Assembly: GCA_035528275.1 (NCBI GenBank)
Contig: DATKYV010000225.1
Coordinates: forward strand, 1 to 32,134
Length of the DNA stretch: 32,134 nt
DNA from: DATKYV01 sp035528275
GTDB taxonomy: Bacteria; Acidobacteriota; Terriglobia; UBA7540
Direction: 5' to 3'
Part shown: positions 1 through 7,894 of the stretch, one piece after another
Numbering within the stretch: position 1 is the first letter of the stretch
How the letters are laid out: every line of letters starts with the position of its first letter
Made by a program: the position numbers and the translations under genes
The notes under the pieces: generated by a model
What the model was told of the DNA's origin: nothing
What the model saw: the letters and a program-made list of their open reading frames with translations, nothing else
Database searches by the model: none

Positions 1-93
1 CAACAGATCGAGTCCGCCGCGCTTTCCAATGGGTCCACGTTTCGGGCGGGGGAGCATCTGTTCCAAGTGGTCATTTCTCCAAAAGAGACATGA
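1..93 (+). CDS. C-terminal end of an upstream gene (partial)
   Basis: An open frame enters from the left edge and ends at a TGA (91-93) that overlaps the ATG of the following kinase gene as ATGA, so the two are probably translationally coupled. Only about 30 residues are visible, ending with a short stretch (FRAGEHLFQVVIS) that resembles the last beta strands of an FHA domain. FHA proteins often sit beside Ser/Thr kinases, but the fragment is too short to assign and this is only a guess. Confidence 0.45.
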   Translation, partial: QQIESAALSNGSTFRAGEHLFQVVISPKET

Positions 94-1703
94 AGAAGAT
101 TGGGCGCTACGAGATCATCGAAGAGCTGGGGCGGGGTGCCATGGGGGTGGTGTACAAAGCCTCCGACCCGACCATCGGCCGGCTCGTGGCCATCAAGGTC
201 CTCTCGCTGGGCACGTCCTCCGAGCAGGGAGTTCCCGGGGCTCGTGATATCTTCTTGCGCGAGGCGCGCGCCGCAGGACGCCTTTCTCATCCCGGAATCG
301 TTACGATCCACGACGCCTTGGAAGATCCCGAATCAAGGTCCTGCTACATCGTGATGGAGTTCGTGGCGGGACGGACCCTGGAGAGCATTCTTCTGGCCAC
401 CCCGCAGATGGGAATCGCGCCGTCGCTGGATATCATCCGCCAAATCGCCGAAGCCTTGGATTACGCCCACAAGGAGAAGATTGTCCACCGCGATCTGAAA
501 CCTGCCAACATCCTAATCACCGAAGACGGTCGAGCGAAGATTACCGATTTCGGCATCGCCAAGATCGCGGCGCGCGAAGGAGCGGTGCGGACTGTGGCGA
601 TTATGGGGACTCCGTCCTACATGTCCCCGGAGCAGGTGCGGGGCGGGGAAGTCGACGCGCGTAGCGATTTGTTTACGATGGGAATCCTGCTCTTCCTGAT
701 GCTCACCGGCCAGAAACCCTTTTCCGGTGACACCGCCGCCGCAATGTTCAAAGTGGTTTATGAGGATCCTCTACTCCCCACCCGGCTGAACCCCAACCTC
801 CTCCCCGCTCACGACTACCTGATCCTGCGATGCCTGGTGAAAAACCCGGCCAAGCGGTACGCAAGCGCCCGAGATTTCCTGAACGACTTGGAGGACGTCT
901 GCCAGGGCCGCGCGCCACGCTCGCAGGCCGGATTCCCCGCGTCGGAGCTGCGAGTCGGAGACCGAACGCTGATGACCCGGCGGCCGTTGGTGGGTCTGAT
1001 GGAAGTGCGGCCTCTGCCGAGGGAGGGCGGGAAACGACGGGGAGTGTTCATCGCCGCCGTCGTCTTGCTCGCCCTCCTGGCGATTTTGGTTGTGCGGGGA
1101 GTCCACCGCCATGAAGCGCCTCCCATTCCGACCGGAACCGCGCAGCCCGCGCCGACTACCGCCGTCGCGCCAGCTGGCAAGGCCCCTCACGATGAAGGCG
1201 TGAAGCAGGGCCGCGGCGTTACCCCTGCGGCCAAAGGCCCTTTGGAAAGCGACAAGAAGATGCCCCCGGTTGCCGAGCCAACGGGCGAGCGAAAGCCACC
1301 GCTTTCGGAGCCGCGTGCCGCGCCTTTCACAACGATCCCGCCTGCTGTGGCCGCCACTCTCCCGGCGCGAAGCATCACCTTGAAGTGCCGCCACGAACTT
1401 CAGGAAGCGACCCTCACCATCGCGAGCGGCGGAAAGATGCTTCTTAAGGTCGATTTGAAAGGGAAGAAGCGGCGGGGATTCATTGGCATTCGGGGCGGAT
1501 TCTCAGGGATCCTCTCGCGCCCCGTCTCCGTTCCCGCGGATGCGCGTCAGCTTGTCGTGCGTGTCCACTCAGCCGACGGTTCGGTTGACCTTGCCCGAAC
1601 GGCTCCCGATCCGCCTGCTTCGGGCAGCGACACCCTGGAAGTGGTTGCCAATCAGAAGCGGCTCACAGTGGCGTGGAAGGCGGGGAAACGTCCTGCCCAG
1701 TAA
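90..1703 (+). CDS. PknB-type serine/threonine protein kinase, single-pass membrane
   Basis: A 537-residue eukaryotic-like Ser/Thr kinase. The N-terminal domain (about residues 5-275) has a glycine loop (GRGAMG, 14-19), the ATP lysine in VAIKV (K36), the catalytic loop HRDLKPAN (D135), DFG (153-155) and an activation-segment end GTPSYMSPEQ (173-182), so it should be active. A strongly hydrophobic segment at about 319-336 follows the basic stretch GGKRRG and should span the inner membrane, putting the kinase in the cytosol. A Pro/Ala-rich linker (about 345-420) then leads to a C-terminal domain of about 110 residues that I do not recognise; it is not a PASTA repeat. The ATG overlaps the stop of the preceding gene (ATGA), which supports this start. 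Substrates cannot be told from sequence. Confidence 0.95.
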   Translation: MKKIGRYEIIEELGRGAMGVVYKASDPTIGRLVAIKVLSLGTSSEQGVPGARDIFLREARAAGRLSHPGIVTIHDALEDPESRSCYIVMEFVAGRTLESILLATPQMGIAPSLDIIRQIAEALDYAHKEKIVHRDLKPANILITEDGRAKITDFGIAKIAAREGAVRTVAIMGTPSYMSPEQVRGGEVDARSDLFTMGILLFLMLTGQKPFSGDTAAAMFKVVYEDPLLPTRLNPNLLPAHDYLILRCLVKNPAKRYASARDFLNDLEDVCQGRAPRSQAGFPASELRVGDRTLMTRRPLVGLMEVRPLPREGGKRRGVFIAAVVLLALLAILVVRGVHRHEAPPIPTGTAQPAPTTAVAPAGKAPHDEGVKQGRGVTPAAKGPLESDKKMPPVAEPTGERKPPLSEPRAAPFTTIPPAVAATLPARSITLKCRHELQEATLTIASGGKMLLKVDLKGKKRRGFIGIRGGFSGILSRPVSVPADARQLVVRVHSADGSVDLARTAPDPPASGSDTLEVVANQKRLTVAWKAGKRPAQ

Positions 1704-1768
1704 CCACAGGTGCGCCCCCGCCCTGCCCCCAACGCCTTCGATCCTCTCGCCAGAAACCCGCCGCCTGT

Positions 1769-2440
1769 TTACTTCCTGACCGAGGTTGTGAAGGGCGCGC
1801 TCAGTTTGAAAGTGAGTTTGGTTTCCGGCGCCAATTCGATTTCCTTTTTGCCGGTTGCGGCGGCTACACCGGTTCCGGCACCGGCGCCCACGGCGCCGCC
1901 GATCGCCGCGCCCTTCTTGCCGCCGGTAATTGCTCCAATCACTGCGCCGGCACCCCCGCCGCCTCCGATCATCTCGATGTTGCGCTTCTTGTGAGACTCG
2001 CCCTTCATGCTCCAGGCATCCGTCGAGATCCCGATTTCACTGTCCCCGGTAGGGGTTAGAGAATTCAAAACTAGCGAAAGCTCAGCGGGACGCGACAAGC
2101 GACCCGAACTCACGACGTGGGTCACCTGGCCTGCGACGTCGCTGCCCACCGGCGCCACCGTCGTGCCGTTCACCACCAAGGCTTCCGCGAGCGTTCCTTC
2201 AAATGCGGTTCCTTCCTTGGTCGTACCCGTGTCGATGGTTTGACCGAGCCGGACCTGCAACGGCGTACCTGCGGGGATCGTGACCTTGACCGTCTGTGGC
2301 CCGCTCGCCTGAGTACTTGTCGCAGCGCCCTCCGCGCCGGAAGTCTCGCTTTCCGTCTGCTCCGTCCCAGATTGGCAACCGATCATGGCAAGCGCGAGCA
2401 ACCCGATTCCTAACGTCTTCAAGAACCATTTGGTTTTCAT
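1769..2440 (-). CDS. glycine-zipper lipoprotein
   Basis: A 223-residue predicted lipoprotein. The longer frame begins upstream, but the ATG at 2440 is preceded by GGAGG six bases away and starts a classic signal peptide (MKTKWFLKTLGIGLLALAM) ending in a lipobox-like IGC, so this start is preferred. After a Ser/Thr/Glu-rich linker comes a domain of about 90 residues (VTIPAGTPLQVRLGQTI...) of a type often seen in Acidobacteriota envelope proteins. Next is a Gly/Ala-rich glycine zipper (roughly residues 150-185, GxxxG spacing: GAVIGAITGG, GAAIGGAVGAGAG), then a short beta-like tail. Glycine zippers of this sort insert into or associate with the outer membrane. It is convergent with the kinase gene, 65 bp away. 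No enzymatic role can be assigned. Confidence 0.85.
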   Translation of the reverse strand: MKTKWFLKTLGIGLLALAMIGCQSGTEQTESETSGAEGAATSTQASGPQTVKVTIPAGTPLQVRLGQTIDTGTTKEGTAFEGTLAEALVVNGTTVAPVGSDVAGQVTHVVSSGRLSRPAELSLVLNSLTPTGDSEIGISTDAWSMKGESHKKRNIEMIGGGGGAGAVIGAITGGKKGAAIGGAVGAGAGTGVAAATGKKEIELAPETKLTFKLSAPFTTSVRK

Positions 2441-2568
2441 CGACGACCTCCGTTGTTTGTCAGTCCACGCATGGCGTACATCATCCCCGCTCCGTCCGGT
2501 TTGATTGCCGGCGGCTGTGCGCGCTGCGGCCTGTATTTCCAACTCACCATGCCCGATTATCTGAATTC

Positions 2569-2597
2569 ACAGTAGACAAATCGTTTCTCCACGTCAA
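2569..2597 (-). promoter_or_regulatory. possible sigma70 promoter of the lipoprotein gene
   Basis: On the minus strand a TTGACG (2592-2597) is followed after 17 bases by TACTGT (2569-2574). The -35 is good (5 of 6) and the -10 is weak (3 of 6). It lies about 130 bases before the lipoprotein ATG. Confidence 0.25.
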
Positions 2598-2706
2598 GGA
2601 GCAAAGAGGTTTCGAGGGGAAAGGGGTCGACGAGTGTAGGGCCCCGTGCTACCATTTCCAGGGTTCTGCTTTCCGCGTTCGACAGCGAATCGCGGCAGCG
2701 AACATA

Positions 2707-2812
2707 TCAGACTTCGGGCTCTGTGCGACGGATGCTCGTGAACTCCGCCAGGTCCGGAAGGAAGCAACGGTAGCGGGCCTCTCCGAGTGCCGCAGATCAA
2801 CCCGAAGTCTGA
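2707..2812 (+). ncRNA. ffs: signal recognition particle RNA (4.5S, small bacterial type)
   Basis: The hallmark SRP domain IV motif is present: GCCAGGTCCGGAAGGAAGCA (2747-2766), with the GGAAG tetraloop region and the asymmetric AGCA loop that binds Ffh. The ends close with a perfect 12-bp helix, TCAGACTTCGGG (2707-2718) pairing with CCCGAAGTCTGA (2801-2812). That gives a hairpin RNA of about 100-106 nt, the size of the E. coli-type 4.5S RNA without an Alu domain. Its place just upstream of dnaX-ybaB-recR is a common bacterial arrangement. It was found by eye; a covariance-model search would fix the exact ends. No clear terminator follows; the next bases are the T-rich heptamer array. Confidence 0.93.
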
Positions 2813-2817
2813 CCCAT

Positions 2818-2845
2818 TTGATTTTGGATTTTAGATTTTGGATTG
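2818..2845 (+). repeat. heptamer array, left arm (four units)
   Basis: Four tandem 7-bp units: TTGATTT, TGGATTT, TAGATTT, TGGATTG. They begin six bases after the SRP RNA closing helix. They are the inverted counterpart of the array at 2976-3006, so a transcript running through both could fold back on itself. Confidence 0.8.
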
Positions 2846-2975
2846 ACCAGCCATCCGGCCATGCTTCCCAGGCAGGACTCGTATCATGAGGACTCGCGGA
2901 TGGTGCGAAGACGTCATCGCAGCTAGTCCACGATAAGACCTAGGTTCAAGGGCCGGCCAAAGGTCGTTGGGGCGA

Positions 2976-3006
2976 ATCCAAAATCCCAAATCCAAAATCC
3001 GAAATC
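2976..3006 (+). repeat. heptamer array, right arm, in the dnaX leader
   Basis: Four tandem units ATCCAAA, ATCCCAA, ATCCAAA, ATCCGAA plus a partial ATC, ending three bases before the dnaX ATG (3010). The array occupies the place where a Shine-Dalgarno would be, and none is visible. It is complementary to the array at 2818-2845 about 130 bases upstream. Confidence 0.85.
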
Positions 3007-3009
3007 TCC

Positions 3010-4692
3010 ATGTCATACCAAGTCATCGCCCGCAAATACCGGCCGCAAGTTTTCGACGATGTGGTCGGACAACGGCTGATTACCGACACCCTGAAAAACG
3101 CCATTCGGACGGACCGCGTGGCGCACGGGTACATCTTCTCCGGTGCGCGCGGCGTGGGAAAAACCTCGACAGCGCGGATTCTTGCCAAGGCGCTCAACTG
3201 TATCCAAGGGCCGACGGTCACGCCTTGCGGCCAGTGTCCCTCCTGCGTTGAAATTACCGCGGGGAATTCCGTTGACGTTTTCGAGATCGACGCGGCGTCG
3301 AATCGCGGCATTGACGAAATCCGCGAGCTTCGCGAGACGGTCCGCTACCTTCCGGCGCGAGACCGCTATAAGGTTTTCATCATCGACGAAGTCCACATGC
3401 TGACTACGGAAGCGTTCAACGCGCTGCTCAAAACGCTTGAGGAGCCTCCTCCTCGCTCGCTCTTCCTCCTGGCAACCACCGAGCCGCACAAGCTGCCGGC
3501 CACCATTCAGTCGCGTTGCCAGCATTTTGCCTTTCGCCTGCTCGATTACGCGGAGATCTACGCTCGTCTCGAAATGGTTTGCGGGGCGGAAAAGATTCAG
3601 GCCGACGAGGGCGCGCTGAGCGCCGTCGCCCAGGCGGCGGAGGGCAGCCTGCGCGACGCGCTCTCGCTCCTTGACCAGGTGATTGCCGCCGGTGGCGATC
3701 GGTTGGAAGAAAACCGTGTCCGGCAGTTGCTGGGGGTCGTTCCGGTCCGCTTCCTGCGGGAGATGGTGGAAGCGATCCACGCCGGGGACGCGCAACTCGT
3801 CCTGGAGCGCGTGGGTGAGCTGGCCAAGGAAGGTTACGAGCTCGCCCACTTCGCCGGAGAGTTCACGCGTTACATCCGCAGCTTGATGATCGCGAAAAGC
3901 TGCGGCGCGCAGAGTCCGTTGCTCCAGGTTCCGGCCGACGAGCGCGGCACTCTGGCGGAGCTCGCCGGACTTTTCAGCGAAGAAGACCTCACACGCTTCT
4001 TCCAAATTCTGCTGCGCGTCGAGAGCGAGCTGAGGTATTCACTGGCGCCGCGGTTCCATCTGGAAATGGGACTATTGAAACTCGTGCATGCGGGAAAGCT
4101 CGCGTCGCTCGAATCCCTTCTCGGGGAGCTGCGAGGCGCCAAGCCGGTGGAGAAGCCGGCCAGCCCAACGCCGCGGGCTTCTTCGCCAGGCCCGTCGCCG
4201 GGCGGTCCGGTGAAAGCCCGCGAGTCCGAGCCCCCGCAGCAGATTGCTCCGTCGAGGAAGTCGCCCGGTCAACCTCCTCCTTCGGCGGTGGCGATGGGCG
4301 CAGTCGCCTCAGGGCTCCCCGAAGACCCCCGCTTGGCGGCCATTAAATCGATGCTTTACGACCAGTCGAAGAAGTTTCTGAGCAGTTGCCTGGAACATCT
4401 TTCCGGCTGGCGCTTCGAGAACGGGGAAGTTCGATTCCTTTGCCCAAGCGGAGAATCCTGGGTAGCGGATTTCCTGAAAAGCCGCGAGCAACAGGAAGCC
4501 TTGCGTTCCGTGTGCGCCCAAGTGCTCGGCCAGCCCGTCAAGATTTGTGTTACACTCGAGGAGCAGAAAGGGCAGACCGCGGTGGTGCGGCCACCGGCCA
4601 AAGAGCGCGCGGGTCGCGATGCCGGGGTGGAGGCGTTCCGCAAGAGATTTGACTGCACCTTGGTCGGCGTGAAAGACCTCAGCCAGGAGTGA
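3010..4692 (+). CDS. dnaX: DNA polymerase III subunit gamma/tau (clamp loader)
   Basis: A 560-residue clamp-loader ATPase subunit that, with delta and delta', loads the beta clamp. Visible features are Walker A GARGVGKT (45-52), the zinc-binding cysteines C64, C73, C76 and C79, Walker B VFIIDEVH (122-129), the sensor-1 stretch LFLLATTEPHKLP and the SRC motif (168-170). The AAA+ lid and collar follow. A Pro/Ser-rich linker (about 380-425) leads to a tau-like C-terminal region, so the full-length product is tau-like. I saw no A-rich slippery heptamer for making a separate gamma by frameshift. It is the first gene of a dnaX-ybaB-recR operon behind the SRP RNA. The ATG is supported by the conserved start MSYQVIARKYRPQ, although no Shine-Dalgarno precedes it. 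Confidence 0.98.
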   Translation: MSYQVIARKYRPQVFDDVVGQRLITDTLKNAIRTDRVAHGYIFSGARGVGKTSTARILAKALNCIQGPTVTPCGQCPSCVEITAGNSVDVFEIDAASNRGIDEIRELRETVRYLPARDRYKVFIIDEVHMLTTEAFNALLKTLEEPPPRSLFLLATTEPHKLPATIQSRCQHFAFRLLDYAEIYARLEMVCGAEKIQADEGALSAVAQAAEGSLRDALSLLDQVIAAGGDRLEENRVRQLLGVVPVRFLREMVEAIHAGDAQLVLERVGELAKEGYELAHFAGEFTRYIRSLMIAKSCGAQSPLLQVPADERGTLAELAGLFSEEDLTRFFQILLRVESELRYSLAPRFHLEMGLLKLVHAGKLASLESLLGELRGAKPVEKPASPTPRASSPGPSPGGPVKARESEPPQQIAPSRKSPGQPPPSAVAMGAVASGLPEDPRLAAIKSMLYDQSKKFLSSCLEHLSGWRFENGEVRFLCPSGESWVADFLKSREQQEALRSVCAQVLGQPVKICVTLEEQKGQTAVVRPPAKERAGRDAGVEAFRKRFDCTLVGVKDLSQE

Positions 4693-4695
4693 GCG

Positions 4696-5007
4696 ATGAA
4701 AAATCTGCAACAGATGCAGCAGATCATGAAGCAGGTTCAGCAGATGCAGGAACAGCTTCAGAAACAGTTGGATGATCTGGTGGTCGATGCGTCAGCCGGC
4801 GGAGGCATGGTGACGGTCAAGATGAACGGTCAGAAACATCTGGTTTCCGTTCATATCGAGCGTGAAGTGTTTGACTCCGGGGACGTCGAAATGCTGCAGG
4901 ACCTCATCGTTGCCGCAGTGAACGAAGCCACCCGAAAAGTGGACGAGCAACTGGCCTCCCGGGTCGGCAGCCTGGCAAGCGGCCTGAATTTGCCCGGCCT
5001 TGGGTAA
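4696..5007 (+). CDS. YbaB/EbfC family nucleoid-associated protein
   Basis: A 103-residue DNA-binding protein of the YbaB/EbfC family. The N-terminal third is a Gln/Met-rich helix (MKNLQQMQQIMKQVQQMQEQ). It is followed by the typical beta strands (GGGMVTVKMNGQKHLVSVHI) and a C-terminal helix ending in a Leu/Gly tail. These proteins form dimers with a tweezer-like shape and bind DNA with little sequence preference. The ATG lies three bases after the dnaX stop, and the AGGAG inside the dnaX end (4685-4689) serves as its ribosome binding site. Its position between dnaX and recR is conserved across bacteria and is strong support for the family call. Confidence 0.97.
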   Translation: MKNLQQMQQIMKQVQQMQEQLQKQLDDLVVDASAGGGMVTVKMNGQKHLVSVHIEREVFDSGDVEMLQDLIVAAVNEATRKVDEQLASRVGSLASGLNLPGLG

Positions 5008-5043
5008 ACCGCCTTTCAGGAAGCCGCGCAGGAATTTCCACGA

Positions 5044-5643
5044 ATGAAGGATTTTGCCGAGCCGCTGGCTCGTTTGATTGACGAATTGAAACGTCTGCCC
5101 GGAATCGGGCAGAAATCGGCCCAGCGGATTGCCTTTTTCCTCGAGCACGCTCCGCGCGAGGAAGCGGAACGCCTGGCGGCGGCCATCGTAGAATTGAAGG
5201 ACAAGATTCGGCTATGCAGCCTTTGTAATAATCTCACCGAGCTCGACCCCTGTGAATACTGCGCGGATTCCCGGCGCGACCAAGGGGTCATCTGCGTCGT
5301 CGAAACCCCCTTCAACGTGGTGGTCATCGAAAAGACCCGAGAGTACCACGGTCTCTACCACGTCCTTCACGGAGCGCTCTCCCCCCTCCAGGGGATCACT
5401 CCGGACCAATTGAAGATTAAGAATCTTCTCGAGCGGTTGAAGGATGGAAAGGTCCGGGAATTGATCATCGCCACCAACCCCAACGTGGAGGGGGAAGCGA
5501 CAGCCATTTACCTTTCCAGGCTCATCAAACCGCTCGGCGTCAGAGTCACTCGGATCGCCATGGGGATACCGGTGGGGTCGGAACTCGAATTCGCCGACGA
5601 GGTGACAATGATGAAGGCCATGGAAGGGCGGCGGGAGATTTGA
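5044..5643 (+). CDS. recR: recombination mediator RecR
   Basis: A 199-residue RecR, which acts with RecO and RecF to load RecA on gapped DNA. It shows an N-terminal helix-hairpin-helix (about 14-35, LPGIGQKSAQRIAF) and a C4 zinc finger (C58, C61, C70, C73). A Toprim domain follows from about residue 81 (ICVVE, then YHGLYHVLHGALSPLQG), and the C terminus is Walker-like (GIPVGSELEFADEVTM). Length and motif order match the family exactly. AGGAA at 5030-5034 is nine bases before the ATG. It is the last gene of the dnaX operon, 36 bp after ybaB. A 185-bp gap before the next gene suggests a separate transcription unit begins there. Confidence 0.98.
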   Translation: MKDFAEPLARLIDELKRLPGIGQKSAQRIAFFLEHAPREEAERLAAAIVELKDKIRLCSLCNNLTELDPCEYCADSRRDQGVICVVETPFNVVVIEKTREYHGLYHVLHGALSPLQGITPDQLKIKNLLERLKDGKVRELIIATNPNVEGEATAIYLSRLIKPLGVRVTRIAMGIPVGSELEFADEVTMMKAMEGRREI

Positions 5644-5662
5644 GCTTCGCGGTCTCCGTGCC

Positions 5663-5690
5663 TTGGACCGGGCTGACAAATTTGTATAGA
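5663..5690 (+). promoter_or_regulatory. weak candidate promoter before the oxidoreductase operon
   Basis: TTGGAC (5663-5668) and TATAGA (5685-5690) are separated by 16 bases in the 185-bp gap after recR. The -10 is good and the -35 poor. A short inverted repeat CTTAT/ATAAG (5696-5712) follows. Offered only as a candidate. Confidence 0.3.
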
Positions 5691-5828
5691 TTCTTCTTAT
5701 GGTTCCTATAAGGGCTTGGTTTGCAGGGGTTTACGAGGTTGGAGAAACCCCTCGGGCAACGAATTGCGGTATGGTAAACTCCTAGCAGGGCTTTGAGAGC
5801 CACGCAATCTTTGAGAGGGGCAGAACCT

Positions 5829-7823
5829 ATGAGTGGAAACTCAGGGGCGAAAGAGGGGGTGTTTCCTTTTCCCGGCATTCCAACCACCGCGGACGGCGCG
5901 GCGATGGTGGTCTGGGTGGAAACCCAAATCACCCAGGGCGCCTGTGCCTATCCCATCACTTCCTCCACGACGATGGGTGGCGGATACCAGCAGGAAGTCG
6001 CCAACGGGAAGCGGAACCTTTGGGGGGAAAACCTGGCCTTCATTGAGCCCGAGTCGGAACACAGCGCCGCCTCGACCTGCGAAGGATTTGCGGTGGCGGG
6101 CGGTCGGGTGACCAACTTCACTTCCGGCCAGGGCCTCGTGCTGATGAAGGAGGTCCTGTACACCATCTCCGGCAAGCGGCTCCCCGTGGTGTTCCATATC
6201 GGGGCGCGGGCGCTGACCTCCCATTCGCTCAACGTTCACGCCGGTCACGATGACGTGATGGCCGTCGCCGATTGCGGATGGGGAATCCTCTTCGGCAAGA
6301 ATGCACAGAATGCCGGCGACCTTGCTCTCATCGCGCGCCGGGCAGCGGAGGATTCAGCCACGCCTTTCCTCAACGTCCAGGACGGCTTCCTGACCACGCA
6401 TACCATCGAAAACGTTCTACTTGCTGAGCCCGAATTCATGAAGCAGTACATCGGCCCTGCCGCCGCCAAGCTGGTGAACATGATGCACCCGGATTACCCG
6501 GTCATGAGCGGCGTGGTCCAAAACCAGGACAGCTACATGAAGGGCAAGATCGCGCAGCGGGCTTACTATGCCCGCGTGCCGGCTGCGCTCGAGTGGGCCA
6601 TGCAGGAGTTCTACGAAGCGACGGGCCGTCGCTACGGGCTGATTGAGCCCTACCGGCTCGAGGACGCCGAATACGCCATCGTGGGGATGGGCGGCTTGGT
6701 GGAAACGGCCCAGGCCACGGTGGATTATCTGCGCAAGACCGAGGGGCAGCGGGTGGGGACGCTGCATGTCACTTCCTTCCGGCCGTTCCCCGGCCCTCAG
6801 ATTGTCGAGGCGCTCAAGCACTGCCGCGCCATCTCGGTCATCGAGCGGATGGATAATCCCCTGGCCGAATCCAACCCCCTGATCTGCGAAATCAAGGCGG
6901 CGTTTGCCAGCGCCATGGCCGGGATCCCGCCTTATCAGAAGATTGATCGCATGCCGGAGTTCTTCGCCGGTTCCGGAGGTTTGGGGAGCCGCGACATCCG
7001 ACCGGGCGATTTCCTGGCTGCCGTCAAGAACATGTCCTCGAGCAACGGGTCGAAGAAGTACTACTTCACGGTGGGAATAAAGCACGAGTTGGCCTTGGAG
7101 CAGCCTTCTGACCCTGACGTTCGTCCTCCGGGCGGATTCTCGATGCGCGGCCATTCCGTGGGCGGCTACGGATCGGTGACCACCAACAAGGTGATCGCCA
7201 CCATCGTCGGCGAACTCTTCGGCCTGAACGTGCAGGCCTATCCCAAGTACGGGTCGGAAAAGAAGGGTCTGCCTACCACTTACTATCTGACCATCGGCCG
7301 GGAGCCCATCCGAACCCATTGCGAGCTGGAGCACGTTGAGTTCGTCCCCATGAACGACGTGAACGCCTTCAACCTCGGGAATCCGCTCTCCGGCCTGACC
7401 CGGAACGGCATGATCTTCATCCAGTCGGACAAGACCGACCCGGCGGAGATTTGGATTCGCGTTCCGCACTATGCCAAGAAGATCATCCGTCAGAAGAATA
7501 TCCGGGTATTCGCCCTGGACACGGTGAAGATTGCCCGCGAGGTGGCCACGACCGCTGACCTCATCCAAAGGATGCAGGGGATTGTGCTCCTCGGGATCTT
7601 CCTGCGCGTGACGCCCTTTCGCGAGGCCGTGGGGGTTTCTGACCAGGAGTTGTTCGCCGGCGTGGAGAAATCGTTGCGAAAGTATTTCGGCAAGCGCGGA
7701 GAGCAGGTGGTCCAGGATAACTTGACCGCGGTGAAACGCGGCTACACCGAGGTTTTTGAGGTTCCGCAGGAGATCATCTCGGTGGACCAGCCGGCACGAC
7801 AGCCGGAAGTCGTCCGGGCCTAG
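5829..7823 (+). CDS. 2-oxoacid (pyruvate):ferredoxin oxidoreductase, fused alpha-gamma subunit
   Basis: A 664-residue protein matching the alpha (pyrimidine-binding) and gamma domains of pyruvate:ferredoxin oxidoreductase, joined in one chain. Such enzymes reversibly turn pyruvate and CoA into acetyl-CoA, CO2 and reduced ferredoxin. The alpha part (about 1-400) has GACAYPITSSTTMGGG near residue 37 and the segment GARALTSHSLNVHAGHDDVM, equivalent to the NifJ stretch around GDHQDVM. The gamma part (about 415-640) contains GGFSMRGHSVGGYGSVTTNK and the usual GREPIRTH segment. The TTG at 5793 is in frame, but the ATG at 5829 has GAGAGGGG eight bases upstream and is preferred. The ferredoxin-beta partner follows 71 bp downstream. 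Pyruvate is the most likely substrate, but other 2-oxoacids cannot be excluded. Confidence 0.92.
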   Translation: MSGNSGAKEGVFPFPGIPTTADGAAMVVWVETQITQGACAYPITSSTTMGGGYQQEVANGKRNLWGENLAFIEPESEHSAASTCEGFAVAGGRVTNFTSGQGLVLMKEVLYTISGKRLPVVFHIGARALTSHSLNVHAGHDDVMAVADCGWGILFGKNAQNAGDLALIARRAAEDSATPFLNVQDGFLTTHTIENVLLAEPEFMKQYIGPAAAKLVNMMHPDYPVMSGVVQNQDSYMKGKIAQRAYYARVPAALEWAMQEFYEATGRRYGLIEPYRLEDAEYAIVGMGGLVETAQATVDYLRKTEGQRVGTLHVTSFRPFPGPQIVEALKHCRAISVIERMDNPLAESNPLICEIKAAFASAMAGIPPYQKIDRMPEFFAGSGGLGSRDIRPGDFLAAVKNMSSSNGSKKYYFTVGIKHELALEQPSDPDVRPPGGFSMRGHSVGGYGSVTTNKVIATIVGELFGLNVQAYPKYGSEKKGLPTTYYLTIGREPIRTHCELEHVEFVPMNDVNAFNLGNPLSGLTRNGMIFIQSDKTDPAEIWIRVPHYAKKIIRQKNIRVFALDTVKIAREVATTADLIQRMQGIVLLGIFLRVTPFREAVGVSDQELFAGVEKSLRKYFGKRGEQVVQDNLTAVKRGYTEVFEVPQEIISVDQPARQPEVVRA

Positions 7824-7894
7824 CCGGAAGGCAGGGCAAACCGGGCGCATTGCCCCGACTCCGCGCCGGGAATGAGGAGAGTAAGGAAAAAGGT

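Noticed and set aside
2296..2889. A 197-codon frame on the plus strand over the lipoprotein start and the SRP RNA
   Set aside because: It overlaps the antisense lipoprotein gene and runs through a structural RNA and a heptamer array; it has no domain features.
3010..4692. Programmed frameshift in dnaX producing a separate gamma subunit
   Set aside because: I saw no A AAA AAG-like slippery site with a following hairpin near the end of the third domain.
5793..5828. TTG start for the alpha-gamma oxidoreductase
   Set aside because: The ATG at 5829 has a purine-rich ribosome binding site at proper distance; the TTG adds residues with no counterpart in the family.
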